NCBI GenBank assembly: GCA_027486675.1 | Contig: JAIXOQ010000005.1 | Coordinates: forward strand, 124,001-188,000 | DNA length: 64,000 nucleotides | DNA from: Pseudomonadota bacterium | Lineage (GTDB): Bacteria > Bdellovibrionota > UBA1018 > CAIMNF01 | Reading direction: 5' to 3' | In this document: positions 46,179 to 55,574 of the stretch, piece by piece | Position numbering within the stretch: position 1 is the stretch's first letter | Layout of the letters: each line of letters opens with the position of its first letter | Position numbers and translations under genes: made by a program | The notes under the pieces: model-generated | What the model saw: the letters and a program-made list of their open reading frames with translations, nothing else | Database searches by the model: none | Told to the model about the DNA's origin: nothing

Positions 46179-47060
46179 GTGACCCACGACCCCTATGAAC
46201 CCTGGCGAAAACGCGCTGAACGGGCGGCTGCTCAGGAAACAGAAGCAAAACGCCTGTTGCCGAAAATTTCAGCGAAAGCCAAAAAATGGGCCTTTTTGAC
46301 TTTCGGGGAAACCATTCGGGATGAAATCACTGTCCGCGCCGAATCCCTCTCCTACCTCACACTCTTTTCGATCCTCCCGATCTGCGCAGGGGCCTTTCTT
46401 GTTGCTGGCGTCTTATCCCGGTTCGCCCCGATAGAAGACAAGATGATTGATTGGATCGCTGAAGCCCTAACCCCGGTCCCTGCCGAACACCGGGACTTTT
46501 TGATCGACTTCATCCTTTCATTCCAGGAACAGTACGTTGCCACAGTAGAAAAGAAGGGACTTTTGATCGGGGCTGTCGCCGTGACGGGGCTGCTCTGGGT
46601 CTGCTGGAAGATGCTTTTTAATGTCGAGCGCGTCTTAGACCGAATCTGGGAGTCAAAACAAAGACGCAGCGCGCTGCTCCGCGTCAGAACTTTTGCAATC
46701 TGGATGACGCTGCCACCAGGAATTTTCTGTGGCCTCTTCATCTTAGCAGCATCCTTCACTCACCTAGCATGGGTCTCGCATTTTGGTTTTTTTCTTTTGT
46801 TCTATGCAATCTATAAATTTCTTCCTTCTGCAAAGGTAAACTCGAAATCTGCCCTCATTTCGGCCGCATTTATTACATTTTCTGAAATCGCTACCTCACG
46901 ATTTATGAGCTTCTATTTTCGTGTTGCCACTAACTCGGCTTACGGAAAAGCCTCTGCGATCCCGCTTGTCGCATTCTGGATTTACGTTTTGTGGGTCTGT
47001 TTTTTACTCGGAGCCGAGATCGGATTCCTCAGCCAGAAGCGTCAAGAAAGTCACATCTAG
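46179..47060 (+). CDS. YihY/BrkB-family membrane protein
   Basis: 293 residues from the GTG at 46179, chosen for AAGGA upstream; a TTG at 46155 is open too. About six TM helices form the Virul_fac_BrkB domain, with typical segments SLSYLTLFSILPICAG, the FNVERVLDRIWESKQRRS loop and YGKASAIPLVAFWIYVLW. The family was once misnamed ribonuclease BN; the actual function is unknown, possibly transport. It is followed closely by the DksA-like gene. Confidence 0.9.
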   Translation: MTHDPYEPWRKRAERAAAQETEAKRLLPKISAKAKKWAFLTFGETIRDEITVRAESLSYLTLFSILPICAGAFLVAGVLSRFAPIEDKMIDWIAEALTPVPAEHRDFLIDFILSFQEQYVATVEKKGLLIGAVAVTGLLWVCWKMLFNVERVLDRIWESKQRRSALLRVRTFAIWMTLPPGIFCGLFILAASFTHLAWVSHFGFFLLFYAIYKFLPSAKVNSKSALISAAFITFSEIATSRFMSFYFRVATNSAYGKASAIPLVAFWIYVLWVCFLLGAEIGFLSQKRQESHI

Positions 47061-47107
47061 ATATCTCTGAGATTTTAGGGATACTTGGGAAAGTTTGGGG
47101 GGACGCT

Positions 47108-47482
47108 ATGACAGCGGACAGAAAGAAACTCACGGAAGAGTGTCGACGAAAGCTACTTCGGGCTCGCGAAGAAGCGATGAACGGTCTACACGCATTGAAT
47201 CCTAGCCTAACCACTGAGATGAGTGGGGACGAAGCTGACCTTGCGCAAGCACACATCAGTCAGACCCAGGCACTCAATCAACGGGACAAGCTCCTGACGA
47301 AGCTCAGAGAAATCGACCAGGCCTTAGCCCGTGTAGAAACGGGATCCTATGGGATCTGCGAAGAAACAAGCGAGCCCATCGAAGAAAAGCGCTTGCTTGC
47401 GATTCCATGGACCCGCTTAAGCCTGGAAGGTGCTGAACTTCGCGAACGCGAACAAAAGCGCTACGACCAGAAACTCGCTTAG
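47108..47482 (+). CDS. DksA/TraR-like protein with degenerate zinc finger
   Basis: 124 residues from the ATG at 47108, which has GGGGGGA upstream; a longer frame from 46991 overlaps yihY. The coiled-coil N-half (KKLTEECRRKLLRAREEAMN) and the C-terminal YGICEETSEPIEEKRLLAIP match the DksA/TraR family, which binds RNA polymerase through its secondary channel. Only one of the four zinc-binding cysteines remains. The coiled-coil tip region has DEAD instead of the DxxDxA of DksA. It may act as a cysteine-independent DksA relative. Confidence 0.85.
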   Translation: MTADRKKLTEECRRKLLRAREEAMNGLHALNPSLTTEMSGDEADLAQAHISQTQALNQRDKLLTKLREIDQALARVETGSYGICEETSEPIEEKRLLAIPWTRLSLEGAELREREQKRYDQKLA

Positions 47483-47497
47483 GGCTATACTGGCGCG

Positions 47498-48088
47498 ATG
47501 ACAGACGTGATCGCGCGCATTCGCCCCTATTTTCAAGGTCGTACTCGGTTTGCCCTCGCTTGGGTTTTTACCGGACTTTTGATCCTCACCACCACACGCG
47601 GACCTAGCGCCTTCGGAATCTCAATTTGCTTCTTCGGCGCTTCATTGCGGTTCTGGTCGGCTGGCTTCTTACGAAAAGAAGCTTCCCTCGCTGTAGGCGG
47701 TCCTTACTCTTACACCAGAAATCCTCTCTATCTTGGAACCTTGATCATGGCGGTGGGCGCATTTGTTTCGGTGGGTGCTTACGCACTTGGGCTGATCACT
47801 GCGGTCTTGTTCACCATCAACTACGGTTTTGTAATTGAGCACGAAGAGGAAAAACTACCTCGCTACTTCGGCGCTCCTTACGATGCGTATCGCGCATTGG
47901 TGCCGAGGTTTATGCCCAGGTTTCCGGCAGCACCTCGCGAGGAATTGCTGAAGATCAATCCACGTCCTGAGGTTCATCGTTTTGATATGAATCTTGCGAT
48001 GAAGAACAAAGCTTACGAGGCCTACGCAAGTTTTGCCGGCATCGTGGTCGGACTCACAATGATCGCACTGATTCGCTCGATGATTTAG
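47498..48088 (+). CDS. Isoprenylcysteine methyltransferase-like membrane protein
   Basis: 196 residues with about four to five TM helices. The ICMT/PEMT signature GGPYSYTRNPLYLGTLIM and the downstream EHEEEKLPRYFGAPYDAY (SAM-binding and catalytic region) are clear. Bacterial members act on unknown lipids or small molecules rather than prenylated proteins. 15 bases after the DksA-like gene. Confidence 0.88.
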   Translation: MTDVIARIRPYFQGRTRFALAWVFTGLLILTTTRGPSAFGISICFFGASLRFWSAGFLRKEASLAVGGPYSYTRNPLYLGTLIMAVGAFVSVGAYALGLITAVLFTINYGFVIEHEEEKLPRYFGAPYDAYRALVPRFMPRFPAAPREELLKINPRPEVHRFDMNLAMKNKAYEAYASFAGIVVGLTMIALIRSMI

Positions 48089-48118
48089 GGGACGCGGGAA
48101 GTAGGTGCTTATCTGCTT

Positions 48119-48214
48119 TTGTGGAATTACAGTCTCTGGACCATCGCTGCAGCGGCGGTGGGATTAGGGTGGCTCCTGTACAAAGTTCTACGGGGTGAGC
48201 GGCTTGGGGATTGA
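48119..48214 (+). CDS. Possible 31-residue single-TM protein
   Basis: After the ICMT-like stop, a frame from a TTG at 48119 reads a compact membrane segment (WTIAAAAVGLGWLLYKVLRG) with a positive tail and stop at 48214. It looks like a real TM helix, but there is no ATG/GTG and the ribosome site is poor. It could be a small protein or a lost C-terminal part of the upstream gene. Confidence 0.25.
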   Translation: MWNYSLWTIAAAAVGLGWLLYKVLRGERLGD

Positions 48215-48260
48215 ATCGAGTGGATCCTGGCTGGATGACAATGACGCGGAATAGAGACAC

Positions 48261-48279
48261 CCGTCTCGAAACGAGACGG
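48261..48279. other. Short perfect hairpin
   Basis: CCGTCTCG (48261-48268) and CGAGACGG (48272-48279) form an eight-pair stem with an AAA loop. There is no T-run on either strand, so it is not a standard intrinsic terminator. The rest of the 48.1-48.5 kb gap shows nothing recognisable. Confidence 0.5.
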
Positions 48280-48478
48280 AAAACGGATCAACAACATCGG
48301 ATAGGTTTTTCATTTTTTCGTCATCGACACTCTTGATCTACTCGTCCGTAATACTCGTTGTACTGGCCTGTATTGCATGATCTGCGCAGAAGTGTTCTTG
48401 CTTTTCATTTTTTGTATTTTGATGCATCAATAAGCCATTTTAAGCCTCTGAAACCATGGGGTTACACTTATCGATGGC

Positions 48479-49481
48479 ATGACCAACTTTAAAAATTTCA
48501 CTGATCTAGAACTCTTAGACCTCACCAAGACTGCGGCAAAAAATGAAAAGGCTGCAACCCTGGTACTCCTCACTCACTTGGAGGAAGTCGACAAACGCCG
48601 AGCATACGCGACCGATGCGTACTCTAGTCTGTTCGATTATGTAGTGCGTGGCTTAGGGTACGCCGAAGGTCAGGCTGCAGAGCGTGTATCCGCAGTGAGG
48701 CTCATGCGCGAAGTACCTGAAGTGAAAACACACATTGAAGAGGGCAATTTAACGCAGACCTCCGCGGCACTGATACATCGACATCTGAGGGCTGAGAAAG
48801 CAGTGGTAGAAAAAAACCGGGCAAAGAATCGCACAAGCTACAAGCCTGGAGTTAGTCACTCAATGCTTAGGGCAGTCCAAACGAAGTGTAGAAAAAATTC
48901 TATTTTCACACTCGTCTGAACCCGTCCGGTCGGCCACCCAAGAACGAACACGTCAGGTCTCAGAAACCCTGACTGAGATCAAAGTACTCATCGATGAAGA
49001 AACCCGGGGACTACTTCAAAGGGCGAAAGAATTATCACTAACCCAAACTACTGCTGAGCTTCTGAAACAAACGCTCAAGACCTTTATCGATCAACGCGAG
49101 AAGCAAATGGGGAAAGCGGAGGCGTCTTCGAAACAGAACTGTTTGCCAGTTAAGTCGCAAACGTCTGCAAAATTTAGCAACTGCGCCCCGCCAACTCGGC
49201 CGGATGTGCAACCCGCTCAGTCAAACGATCCTTACTCCCGCTTCATTCCCATTCAAATGAAACGCGCCATTTTCGCGCGATCCAAAGGCCAGTGCGAATA
49301 CCTTGCGCCGAACACCCTTGCCCGCTGTCCGTCAAAAGCGCATTTGCAAATCGATCATGTGATCCCGCTCGCAGTGGGCGGAAAAACAGAACTCAAAAAC
49401 CTCCGGCACTTGTGCCCTGCTCACAACTTGAAGGCTGCACAGATGGCTGGGATTTCATGTTTGAACTATTTTCCGTCTTAA
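48479..49481 (+). pseudogene. HNH endonuclease gene with +1 frameshift
   Basis: An HNH-family nuclease-like gene of the DUF222-like kind frequent in Bdellovibrio. The first frame (48479 onward) encodes the N-terminal helical part (LFDYVVRGLGYAEGQAAERV). At a run of seven A (48810-48816) the coding sense moves by one base into the frame that continues with QATSLELVTQCLGQSKRSVE and on to the C-terminal HNH domain (CEYLAPNTLARC, IDHVIPLAVGG, NLRHLCPAHN) to the stop at 49481. Removing one A gives a 333-residue protein of normal order. Without correction the first frame ends at 48919 and the HNH part has only internal starts such as 49107. Mutation, slippage-dependent expression or sequence error are all possible. 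Confidence 0.85.
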
Positions 49482-49513
49482 CTAAAAATTGGGGCTCTAC
49501 CGACTCGGGGACC

Positions 49514-50572
49514 CTACTCCACGCGTTCGTTATAAAGCGTGCGCACTGTTTCTTGGAAAATGATCTTAATGCATGCAGCAATGGGCACCGCGATCAGCAT
49601 CCCAATCACACCGTAAACGACTTGTCCCACGGCGACACTTGCCAAAAGAGTGAGGGGACTTAAGTTCACCCAACGGGCGACGAAAACCGGGAAAATATAG
49701 ATCGCATCGATAATATTTGCGCCCACAAAAACCAAAGAAGACAGACCCAACAAATGCGAAGAGTCGCGATTCACACCAATGATCACCAATGCGGGAATCG
49801 CGCCAAGCACAGGCCCGATGTAGGGCAACACATTGGTCACTCCCGCAATCAATCCAAACAAGAAAGCATACGGCGCACCAATAATGCTTAAGCCCACGAA
49901 CACCATCGCTCCCACAACCAATGCCTCCAGCAACTTGGCCTGAAGGTACATAAACAAAGTGGCACCCGCCCGGGTCCCAATCACCATGAACGACTCAAAA
50001 TAACGATTCGGCAGAAGCTGGATCACCAGCTTCTTTAAGGACCGCGAGTCCTTCAGCAGGAAAAATGTAAAGATCGGCGCAAAAAAAAGTGCGCCCAAGA
50101 AAGCAGACGCAAATTCCGGCGCGGCTGCAAAAGTCTTCTTTTGTAAGATACTTAACGCTACAAGGATCTGTGCTTCGACATTGATAGGGATGGATACGCC
50201 AAGCAAAAGAGAGAGTTGATCGCGGAACGCTTCCGCCTTTTTGGCAAGTCCCGCCTGAATCTGCGGAATTTGAGCAGAAAGTGTATTCCACTGCGCGCCA
50301 AAGCCACTCGCGCCCATAGTCACACAAACGCCCACAAACAAACCGCCCAAGGTCAAAAGCAACAACGAAGCCCAGACCCGGGAAATGCCCTTACGCTCCA
50401 TGAACTGCACAGGGATGCTTAAGATCAAAACATTCACGATCGCCAACAACGAAGAAGGCCTCAGGGCGGGGGTAAGAAAAAACACTGAAAAAATGAGTGC
50501 GGTAAATCCGGCCAAAAACCAAAGTTTTAAAGAGTCCTGCTGGGGCCGGGCCAGCTCAAGTTGCTGGGGCAC
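49514..50572 (-). CDS. AI-2E family (PerM-type) transporter
   Basis: 352 residues from a GTG. Eight or so TM helices with a large cytoplasmic or periplasmic domain after TM3, and the family signature PYIGPVLGAIPALVIIG. Known relatives include TqsA and sodium/proton antiporters; substrate cannot be predicted. The start overlaps the stop of the cyclic-nucleotide-binding gene by 17 bases. Confidence 0.9.
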   Translation of the reverse strand: MPQQLELARPQQDSLKLWFLAGFTALIFSVFFLTPALRPSSLLAIVNVLILSIPVQFMERKGISRVWASLLLLTLGGLFVGVCVTMGASGFGAQWNTLSAQIPQIQAGLAKKAEAFRDQLSLLLGVSIPINVEAQILVALSILQKKTFAAAPEFASAFLGALFFAPIFTFFLLKDSRSLKKLVIQLLPNRYFESFMVIGTRAGATLFMYLQAKLLEALVVGAMVFVGLSIIGAPYAFLFGLIAGVTNVLPYIGPVLGAIPALVIIGVNRDSSHLLGLSSLVFVGANIIDAIYIFPVFVARWVNLSPLTLLASVAVGQVVYGVIGMLIAVPIAACIKIIFQETVRTLYNERVE

Positions 50573-51080
50573 CGACGACCTTCACTTCCCCATCGATACT
50601 TTTTGTAATGTTGGACAACCGTTGCGCCAAAGCAGAAGAAATATCCCGGTAAACAAGAACTCCAAGTGCAGGGTCGCGAATAGATATGTGGTTTAAACTT
50701 TCACGAAACAATGCAAGGCATCTGCATTCGGTCAGTGCGACCACCTTCGCCGTGCGCCCCACCTCGTCACACAGCAATGCGACTTCGCCAAAAAAATCCC
50801 CGGTCGCTAAACGTGCGACTTCTTGATCCGTTTTCCCATCCCAGTATTGAACCGAAACATCACCCGCACGAATCAGATAGAGCGCATGCCCATTCTGTCC
50901 CCGGTCGAAGATCACTTCACCGGCTTGAAACCTTCGCTCATGCAAATGGTCATTGAGTTTTTCAGCTTGCTGTCGGGAGAGATCTGAAAATATTGAAAAG
51001 CTTCTGAGCGCCTGCGCGTCTACAAGACCCGCACCACGAACTGACTTCAGACTGGACCAGAGTTCCGCGAACGCGCTCAT
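50556..51080 (-). CDS. Cyclic-nucleotide-binding domain protein, second copy
   Basis: 174 residues from the ATG at 51080, coupled to the upstream stop as ATGA. A Crp-type beta-roll spans about 25-140 with the cassette FFGEVALLCDEVGRTAKVVA; the Arg-Thr pair is kept. There is no DNA-binding domain. It is the same architecture as the 9052 protein but lies next to the AI-2E transporter, so it may gate that transporter. Confidence 0.85.
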   Translation of the reverse strand: MSAFAELWSSLKSVRGAGLVDAQALRSFSIFSDLSRQQAEKLNDHLHERRFQAGEVIFDRGQNGHALYLIRAGDVSVQYWDGKTDQEVARLATGDFFGEVALLCDEVGRTAKVVALTECRCLALFRESLNHISIRDPALGVLVYRDISSALAQRLSNITKSIDGEVKVVGAPAT

Positions 51081-51316
51081 TGACCCAGTTTCGTACAGCC
51101 AACCCATTTCTTATCGTATGCATCTAAGCACTGAGCTGCTTTTGTGATGTCGGCTGCTGGAACACTCGGAAATTTTGGCCCGTACTTGGTGGATGCCCCT
51201 TGAAATGAGTTTTGAGTCATCTCGAGGAAAAAGAAGACGGAAAGGATACCTAGAACACCAACAAAACCCCCGACTATGGACATTCCAACGAGAGTAGTTT
51301 TGATTTCGGATTTCAT
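51077..51316 (-). CDS. Small single-TM protein
   Basis: 79 residues from the ATG at 51316 (AGGGG directly upstream); a longer frame exists but is unlikely. One TM helix (about 10-32), then a short tail with two Cys (AAQCLDAYDKKWVGCTKLG). No family. First gene of a three-gene operon with the cyclic-nucleotide-binding protein and the transporter. Confidence 0.6.
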   Translation of the reverse strand: MKSEIKTTLVGMSIVGGFVGVLGILSVFFFLEMTQNSFQGASTKYGPKFPSVPAADITKAAQCLDAYDKKWVGCTKLGQ

Positions 51317-51451
51317 ATCCCCTAAAGATACGCCAAGGAGGCAACCAGCCGCAACGGAATGAGAGCAGGCGAGTGGCATAAACTTAACAGGTTGATCAAA
51401 CAGCTTTCCTCGTGGTCAGATGGCGACAAAAACGCTAGTCTATCGCCCAAT

Positions 51452-53296
51452 ATGTCAGCCTCAATCATGAATGTGAGTTTCCCTTCAACTCTTCGCAACG
51501 AGGCGCTGCGCGCCTGGGTTCAAGAGGTCGCAACCTTAACCCAACCCAAGGATGTTTATTTCTGCGATGGATCGCAGGAAGAGTACGACCGCATGTGTGC
51601 CGCACTGGTTCAAAGTGGCACATTTAAGAAACTCAATGAAACCAAACGTCCAGGCTGCTTCCTGGCCTCTTCTGACCCAAGCGACGTCGCGAGGGTAGAA
51701 GACCGCACCTACATTTGCACAAAAAACAAAGCCGACGCCGGTCCAAACAATAACTGGATGGAACCTTCGGAGATGAAGGCGAAACTCAAAGGCCTCATGA
51801 AAGGCTGCATGCGCGGCCGCACTCTTTACGTTATCCCATTTAGCATGGGGCCCATCGGTTCTCCGATCTCTCAAATCGGTGTCGAGCTGACCGACTCGGC
51901 TTATGTCGTTGTGAACATGAAAATCATGACCCGCATCGGGACACAGGTTCTGAACACCTTAGGCAATGGTTCATTCGTGAAAGCGCTGCATACCGTAGGC
52001 GCACCCCTTGAGATTGGCCAGAAGGACGTTACCTGGCCGTGCAACAAGGATGAAAAATACATCACTCATTTTCCTGAAGAAAACACGATCATCTCTTTCG
52101 GATCGGGCTACGGCGGAAACGCTCTGCTGGGGAAAAAGTGTTTCGCACTTCGCATCGCTTCATGGATGGGCAAGAGCGAAGGATGGCTTGCTGAACACAT
52201 GCTCATTTTAGGCGCTGAATCACCCAAAGGCGAAAAGACCTACATCGCTGCTGCATTCCCAAGCGCTTGCGGAAAAACCAACTTCGCGATGCTGATTCCA
52301 CCGAAAGAACTCAGTGGCTGGAAAATCACCACGATCGGGGATGACATCGCGTGGATTAAGCCTGGGAAAGACGGTCGCCTTTACGCGATCAATCCTGAAG
52401 CTGGATACTTTGGTGTTGCTCCCGGAACATCCCGTTGGACGAATCCCAACGCGATAGCAACCATCTCAAAAAATACGATTTTCACAAACGTAGCGATGAC
52501 TCCAGAAGGCGACGTTTGGTGGGAAGGCAAAACCAAAGAACTCCCTGCAAAACTCACTGACTGGACCGGGAAGGAATGGACTCCGGATTGTGGGCGTGCA
52601 GCTGCACACCCAAATGCTCGATTCACGGCCCCAGCTGCTCAGTGCCCATCGGTCGATGCAAATTGGGAGAACCCAGAAGGTGTTCCGATCAGCGCATTTA
52701 TTTTTGGTGGTCGTCGTGCAACGACAGTGCCTTTGGTTGTGGAACCGAAAGATTGGGAATCAGGCGTTTACCTTGCTGCAACCATCGGATCAGAAACAAC
52801 GGCGGCTGCTGTGGGTGCTACTGGCCAAGTCCGACGCGATCCATTTGCGATGCTTCCATTCTGCGGCTATCACATGGGCGATTACTTCAATCACTGGCTC
52901 AAAATGGGAAAGACCCTCACTCACCCACCCAAGATTTTCGGTGTGAACTGGTTCAGGAAAGGTACGGACGGAAAATTCATCTGGCCTGGTTATGGCGACA
53001 ATATGCGCGTCTTAGAGTGGATCATTGGACGCGTCCAGGGGACCGCCCACGGAAAAGAAACTCCATTAGGAGTTGTCCCTGAATACAGCGATCTTTCTTG
53101 GGACGGTGTCGATTTCAGCGCACAGAAATTTAATGCCGCAATCGAGATCAACCGCGATGAGTGGGTGAAAGAACTAGAGTCCCATGAGGAGCTTTTCTCA
53201 AAGCTACGTGATCGTTTACCCGTGGTTCTTGAGAGCAAACGCAGGAAGCTCCAGGAGCAGTTTGCTGGCGCAAAACCTACAGTCGCTCATCCTTAG
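51452..53296 (+). CDS. pckG: Phosphoenolpyruvate carboxykinase (GTP)
   Basis: Converts oxaloacetate and GTP to PEP, CO2 and GDP, the entry step of gluconeogenesis. From the ATG at 51452 it has 614 residues, close to the usual size; Met37 of the longest frame (51467) is an alternative. The GTP P-loop FPSACGKTN, metal-binding IGDDIAW, the mobile-lid area and [18 protein letters not shown]-like segment (here [19 protein letters not shown]) all identify the GTP-type enzyme, not the ATP-type PckA. Use of gluconeogenesis fits an amino-acid-consuming lifestyle. Confidence 0.96.
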   Translation: MSASIMNVSFPSTLRNEALRAWVQEVATLTQPKDVYFCDGSQEEYDRMCAALVQSGTFKKLNETKRPGCFLASSDPSDVARVEDRTYICTKNKADAGPNNNWMEPSEMKAKLKGLMKGCMRGRTLYVIPFSMGPIGSPISQIGVELTDSAYVVVNMKIMTRIGTQVLNTLGNGSFVKALHTVGAPLEIGQKDVTWPCNKDEKYITHFPEENTIISFGSGYGGNALLGKKCFALRIASWMGKSEGWLAEHMLILGAESPKGEKTYIAAAFPSACGKTNFAMLIPPKELSGWKITTIGDDIAWIKPGKDGRLYAINPEAGYFGVAPGTSRWTNPNAIATISKNTIFTNVAMTPEGDVWWEGKTKELPAKLTDWTGKEWTPDCGRAAAHPNARFTAPAAQCPSVDANWENPEGVPISAFIFGGRRATTVPLVVEPKDWESGVYLAATIGSETTAAAVGATGQVRRDPFAMLPFCGYHMGDYFNHWLKMGKTLTHPPKIFGVNWFRKGTDGKFIWPGYGDNMRVLEWIIGRVQGTAHGKETPLGVVPEYSDLSWDGVDFSAQKFNAAIEINRDEWVKELESHEELFSKLRDRLPVVLESKRRKLQEQFAGAKPTVAHP

Positions 53297-53342
53297 AATC
53301 GGTAGTCCCAGATCTCATTTCAAAAAAAGAATAAATCGTTTT

Positions 53343-54272
53343 ATGATGAGCGCTTTTTTGTTGGTTGGCCTCCTAGTCGGCCCATTCGATGCCCGCGCTG
53401 GCTTTTGTGATGGGGTTGTCGCGCAGAAAATTCTGATTCTGAGCGGCACGACCCTAAGTGGAAAAAATGAGCTCGAGCAACTCCCTTTTCAAATCTTTGT
53501 CACTCTTGATCAAGTTGGAGGCGGATCCGTTTTTCAGAAAGGGCTTCAAGAAGGGAGTTCAGATTTAGAGGAATTTAAGTTTGATGACATTGTCATGTCT
53601 TCTCCCTTGCAAGCGTTCGGAACCTACTCGGAGACAGTCCGGGACGCTCATTCGAAAGTCAAAAAACATCAGAAATATTTAAGCCTTTTCGATCGGGCGA
53701 ATCGTGAAGGTGGTGAAGTGACGATTCAGTTTTTTAAGACATCCGAATCCAGGGTGCAAACAGAAGTGGGAAGGCTTGTTTCCATACGTGGCCAGCCGAA
53801 TGCGTTCAAAGGAACACTTAGGACTGAGGCTTTGGGTATAACCGCACGTAGCTTCTTGAGCCTTCCTTATAATAATTCTTTGATCTATTCATTCCCTGTC
53901 GTTCTTGAAAATCAAACTCAGGCGAAACTTTCAATTAATCTCTTCGAACACTCGATAGACCTAATTACGGCTGAGTCTTCTCAAAAAATATATTTCTCAC
54001 GTTTTAAATGCACTCGGGCCTATAGCCCTCTTGACCGCGACTACTACGGATTTCGGATCGCTGAAATCTTCGGAGGAGTAAATCAAGATCGAATCATAGA
54101 TACTTTCATCGATCTTTTCTCCGAACGCGCTTCAAACATGAAGTTCTTTAGCCTTACGGAACTCGTGCTTGAAATCAGCAATGAGGGAGATAGCGGCATT
54201 CCGGACGGCACGGTGAGTGGCACACTTCTGCCCGAAGGAAGGCTATCGGGGACCTCATTTCTCATCCTCTGA
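53343..54272 (+). CDS. Secreted protein, unknown
   Basis: 309 residues from the ATG at 53343, which gives a signal peptide (MMSAFLLVGLLVGPFDARA); a frame open from 53184 lies inside pckG and is unlikely. The mature part is mixed strand and helix with a Gly-rich end (SGTLLPEGRLSGTSF). No domain recognised. Confidence 0.65.
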   Translation: MMSAFLLVGLLVGPFDARAGFCDGVVAQKILILSGTTLSGKNELEQLPFQIFVTLDQVGGGSVFQKGLQEGSSDLEEFKFDDIVMSSPLQAFGTYSETVRDAHSKVKKHQKYLSLFDRANREGGEVTIQFFKTSESRVQTEVGRLVSIRGQPNAFKGTLRTEALGITARSFLSLPYNNSLIYSFPVVLENQTQAKLSINLFEHSIDLITAESSQKIYFSRFKCTRAYSPLDRDYYGFRIAEIFGGVNQDRIIDTFIDLFSERASNMKFFSLTELVLEISNEGDSGIPDGTVSGTLLPEGRLSGTSFLIL

Positions 54273-54359
54273 TGCCAGCCATCCTTTACCTGAATATTTT
54301 GCTCAAGTTTTAGCCCCTCCACACCGATAGGTAAGCTGTAGAGCAATTGGAGGGTACAT

Positions 54360-54587
54360 ATGAAAAAGAAGCCAGAAGTCGTTCAAACCGAGGCAGCGCC
54401 GGTAGCGCAACATTGTAAATGCCAGGGATGCAAAAAAATGGAGGCTCGCTTCACATTTTGCGACACCCATTTTGAGTGGTTCAAATTCGGTCTCATCACT
54501 AAAGAAGGTAAAAAAGTCCGAGACTTTGAAGCCAAGTGGACTGCATTCGAACGCCACGGTTTTGCTAAACCCGCAAAAGCCGCTTAA
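54360..54587 (+). CDS. Small Cys/His-rich protein
   Basis: 75 residues with a strong ribosome site (GGAGGG). The centre has CKCQGCKKM and FCDTHFEWF, a Cys-x-Cys-x2-Cys ... Cys-x2-His set that could hold a zinc ion. The rest is basic with an Ala/Pro/Lys-rich tail. Possibly a small nucleic-acid-binding or regulatory protein. It ends before the terminator at 54661. Confidence 0.75.
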   Translation: MKKKPEVVQTEAAPVAQHCKCQGCKKMEARFTFCDTHFEWFKFGLITKEGKKVRDFEAKWTAFERHGFAKPAKAA

Positions 54588-54660
54588 TTCAATTTTCGTT
54601 CCGAAAGTTGCGTGATTCCCGCTGGGATATCGCAAGAGTGCTGTACCCACCAACTCCTCA

Positions 54661-54704
54661 GGAGCCAGTAGCCGCTAAAAACGGTTGCTGGCTCCTTCTT
54701 TTTG
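54661..54704 (+). terminator. Intrinsic terminator
   Basis: Stem GGAGCCAGTAGCCG (54661-54674) pairs with CGGTTGCTGGCTCC (54682-54695), one mismatch and one G-T pair, followed by a T-rich tract. It ends transcription of the small Cys/His protein gene. Confidence 0.9.
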
Positions 54705-54762
54705 TCCGTCCCAACAACCACTCCAATTGGTAGACGGCGCAAACTCTTATAAGCTTTGAGGC

Positions 54763-55515
54763 ATGCGCTGGTTGTTACTCCGAGGCCTGATGCGAGAGTC
54801 CCGCCACTGGGGCAATTTCCCGAAAACTTTGGAAACCAAACTCCGAGAGAAAGATCCGTCTGCCACGGTGGAAACGATCGACCACCCCGGGTTTGGTACT
54901 GAATACCAACGCAATAGTCCCACAAGCATCTCTGGTATTGCTGATGACGACAGAAGGAGATTTGAGCCCCGCTACCACGAGCCTGCCGTACTCGTTGCCA
55001 TCAGCTTAGGCGGCATGGTCGCGATGGACTGGGTCAGTCGCTATCCAAATGACTTCAAATTTCTTTTCTTGGTCAACTCAAGTGCACGCGGTGCGTCGAA
55101 GGTGACCGACCGACTACAGCCTAAAAATTGGCTGAAAGCCTTTAGGATGGCGCTCATGCGCGATCAGGCGCTCAGGGAAGAATACATTCTCAGTATGACT
55201 ACAAATCTCAGCGCAGAGAAAATAGAGAGTCAGGCAAAGATCCATTTTGGATACTACCAAGAACGCCCCTACACCACACGCAATGCCCTCCGCCAAATGA
55301 TGGGGGCCGCCCGATTTCAAGCGCCAGGTAGTCTTCCTATTCCAGGCAAGATCTTAGTCTCTACAGAGGATCAACTCGTAAGAGCTGTTTGTTCTTATGA
55401 ACTTGCAGAACGGTTTGGCTATCCTGTGATTTCAAATCCAGCTGCAAACCATGATCTATCTTTAGATGATCCCGAATGGTTGGCGACAACCCTTGCAAGC
55501 ACGTCAATCCCTTGA
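54763..55515 (+). CDS. Alpha/beta hydrolase
   Basis: 250 residues, cytosolic. The nucleophile elbow ISLGGM holds the catalytic Ser, TEDQLV a likely Asp, and NHDLSLDDPEW the catalytic His. The N-terminal LLLRGLMRESRHWGNF is the oxyanion region of this family. Substrate unknown. Alone between the terminator and the coiled-coil gene. Confidence 0.9.
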   Translation: MRWLLLRGLMRESRHWGNFPKTLETKLREKDPSATVETIDHPGFGTEYQRNSPTSISGIADDDRRRFEPRYHEPAVLVAISLGGMVAMDWVSRYPNDFKFLFLVNSSARGASKVTDRLQPKNWLKAFRMALMRDQALREEYILSMTTNLSAEKIESQAKIHFGYYQERPYTTRNALRQMMGAARFQAPGSLPIPGKILVSTEDQLVRAVCSYELAERFGYPVISNPAANHDLSLDDPEWLATTLASTSIP

Positions 55516-55574
55516 CCTTGTTGCTTTAGGGCACTCCATGAAAACATAAGGAATGTCCATGGAGGGACGTATCG

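Noticed and set aside
48479-51316. Defence island around the HNH gene
   Set aside because: The HNH gene is of a stand-alone DUF222-like kind and broken; neighbours are a transporter and housekeeping-like genes without methylase or restriction partners.
52576-53082. 168-codon open frame inside pckG
   Set aside because: Out-of-frame shadow of pckG; high Cys/Trp/Arg content from the shifted frame.
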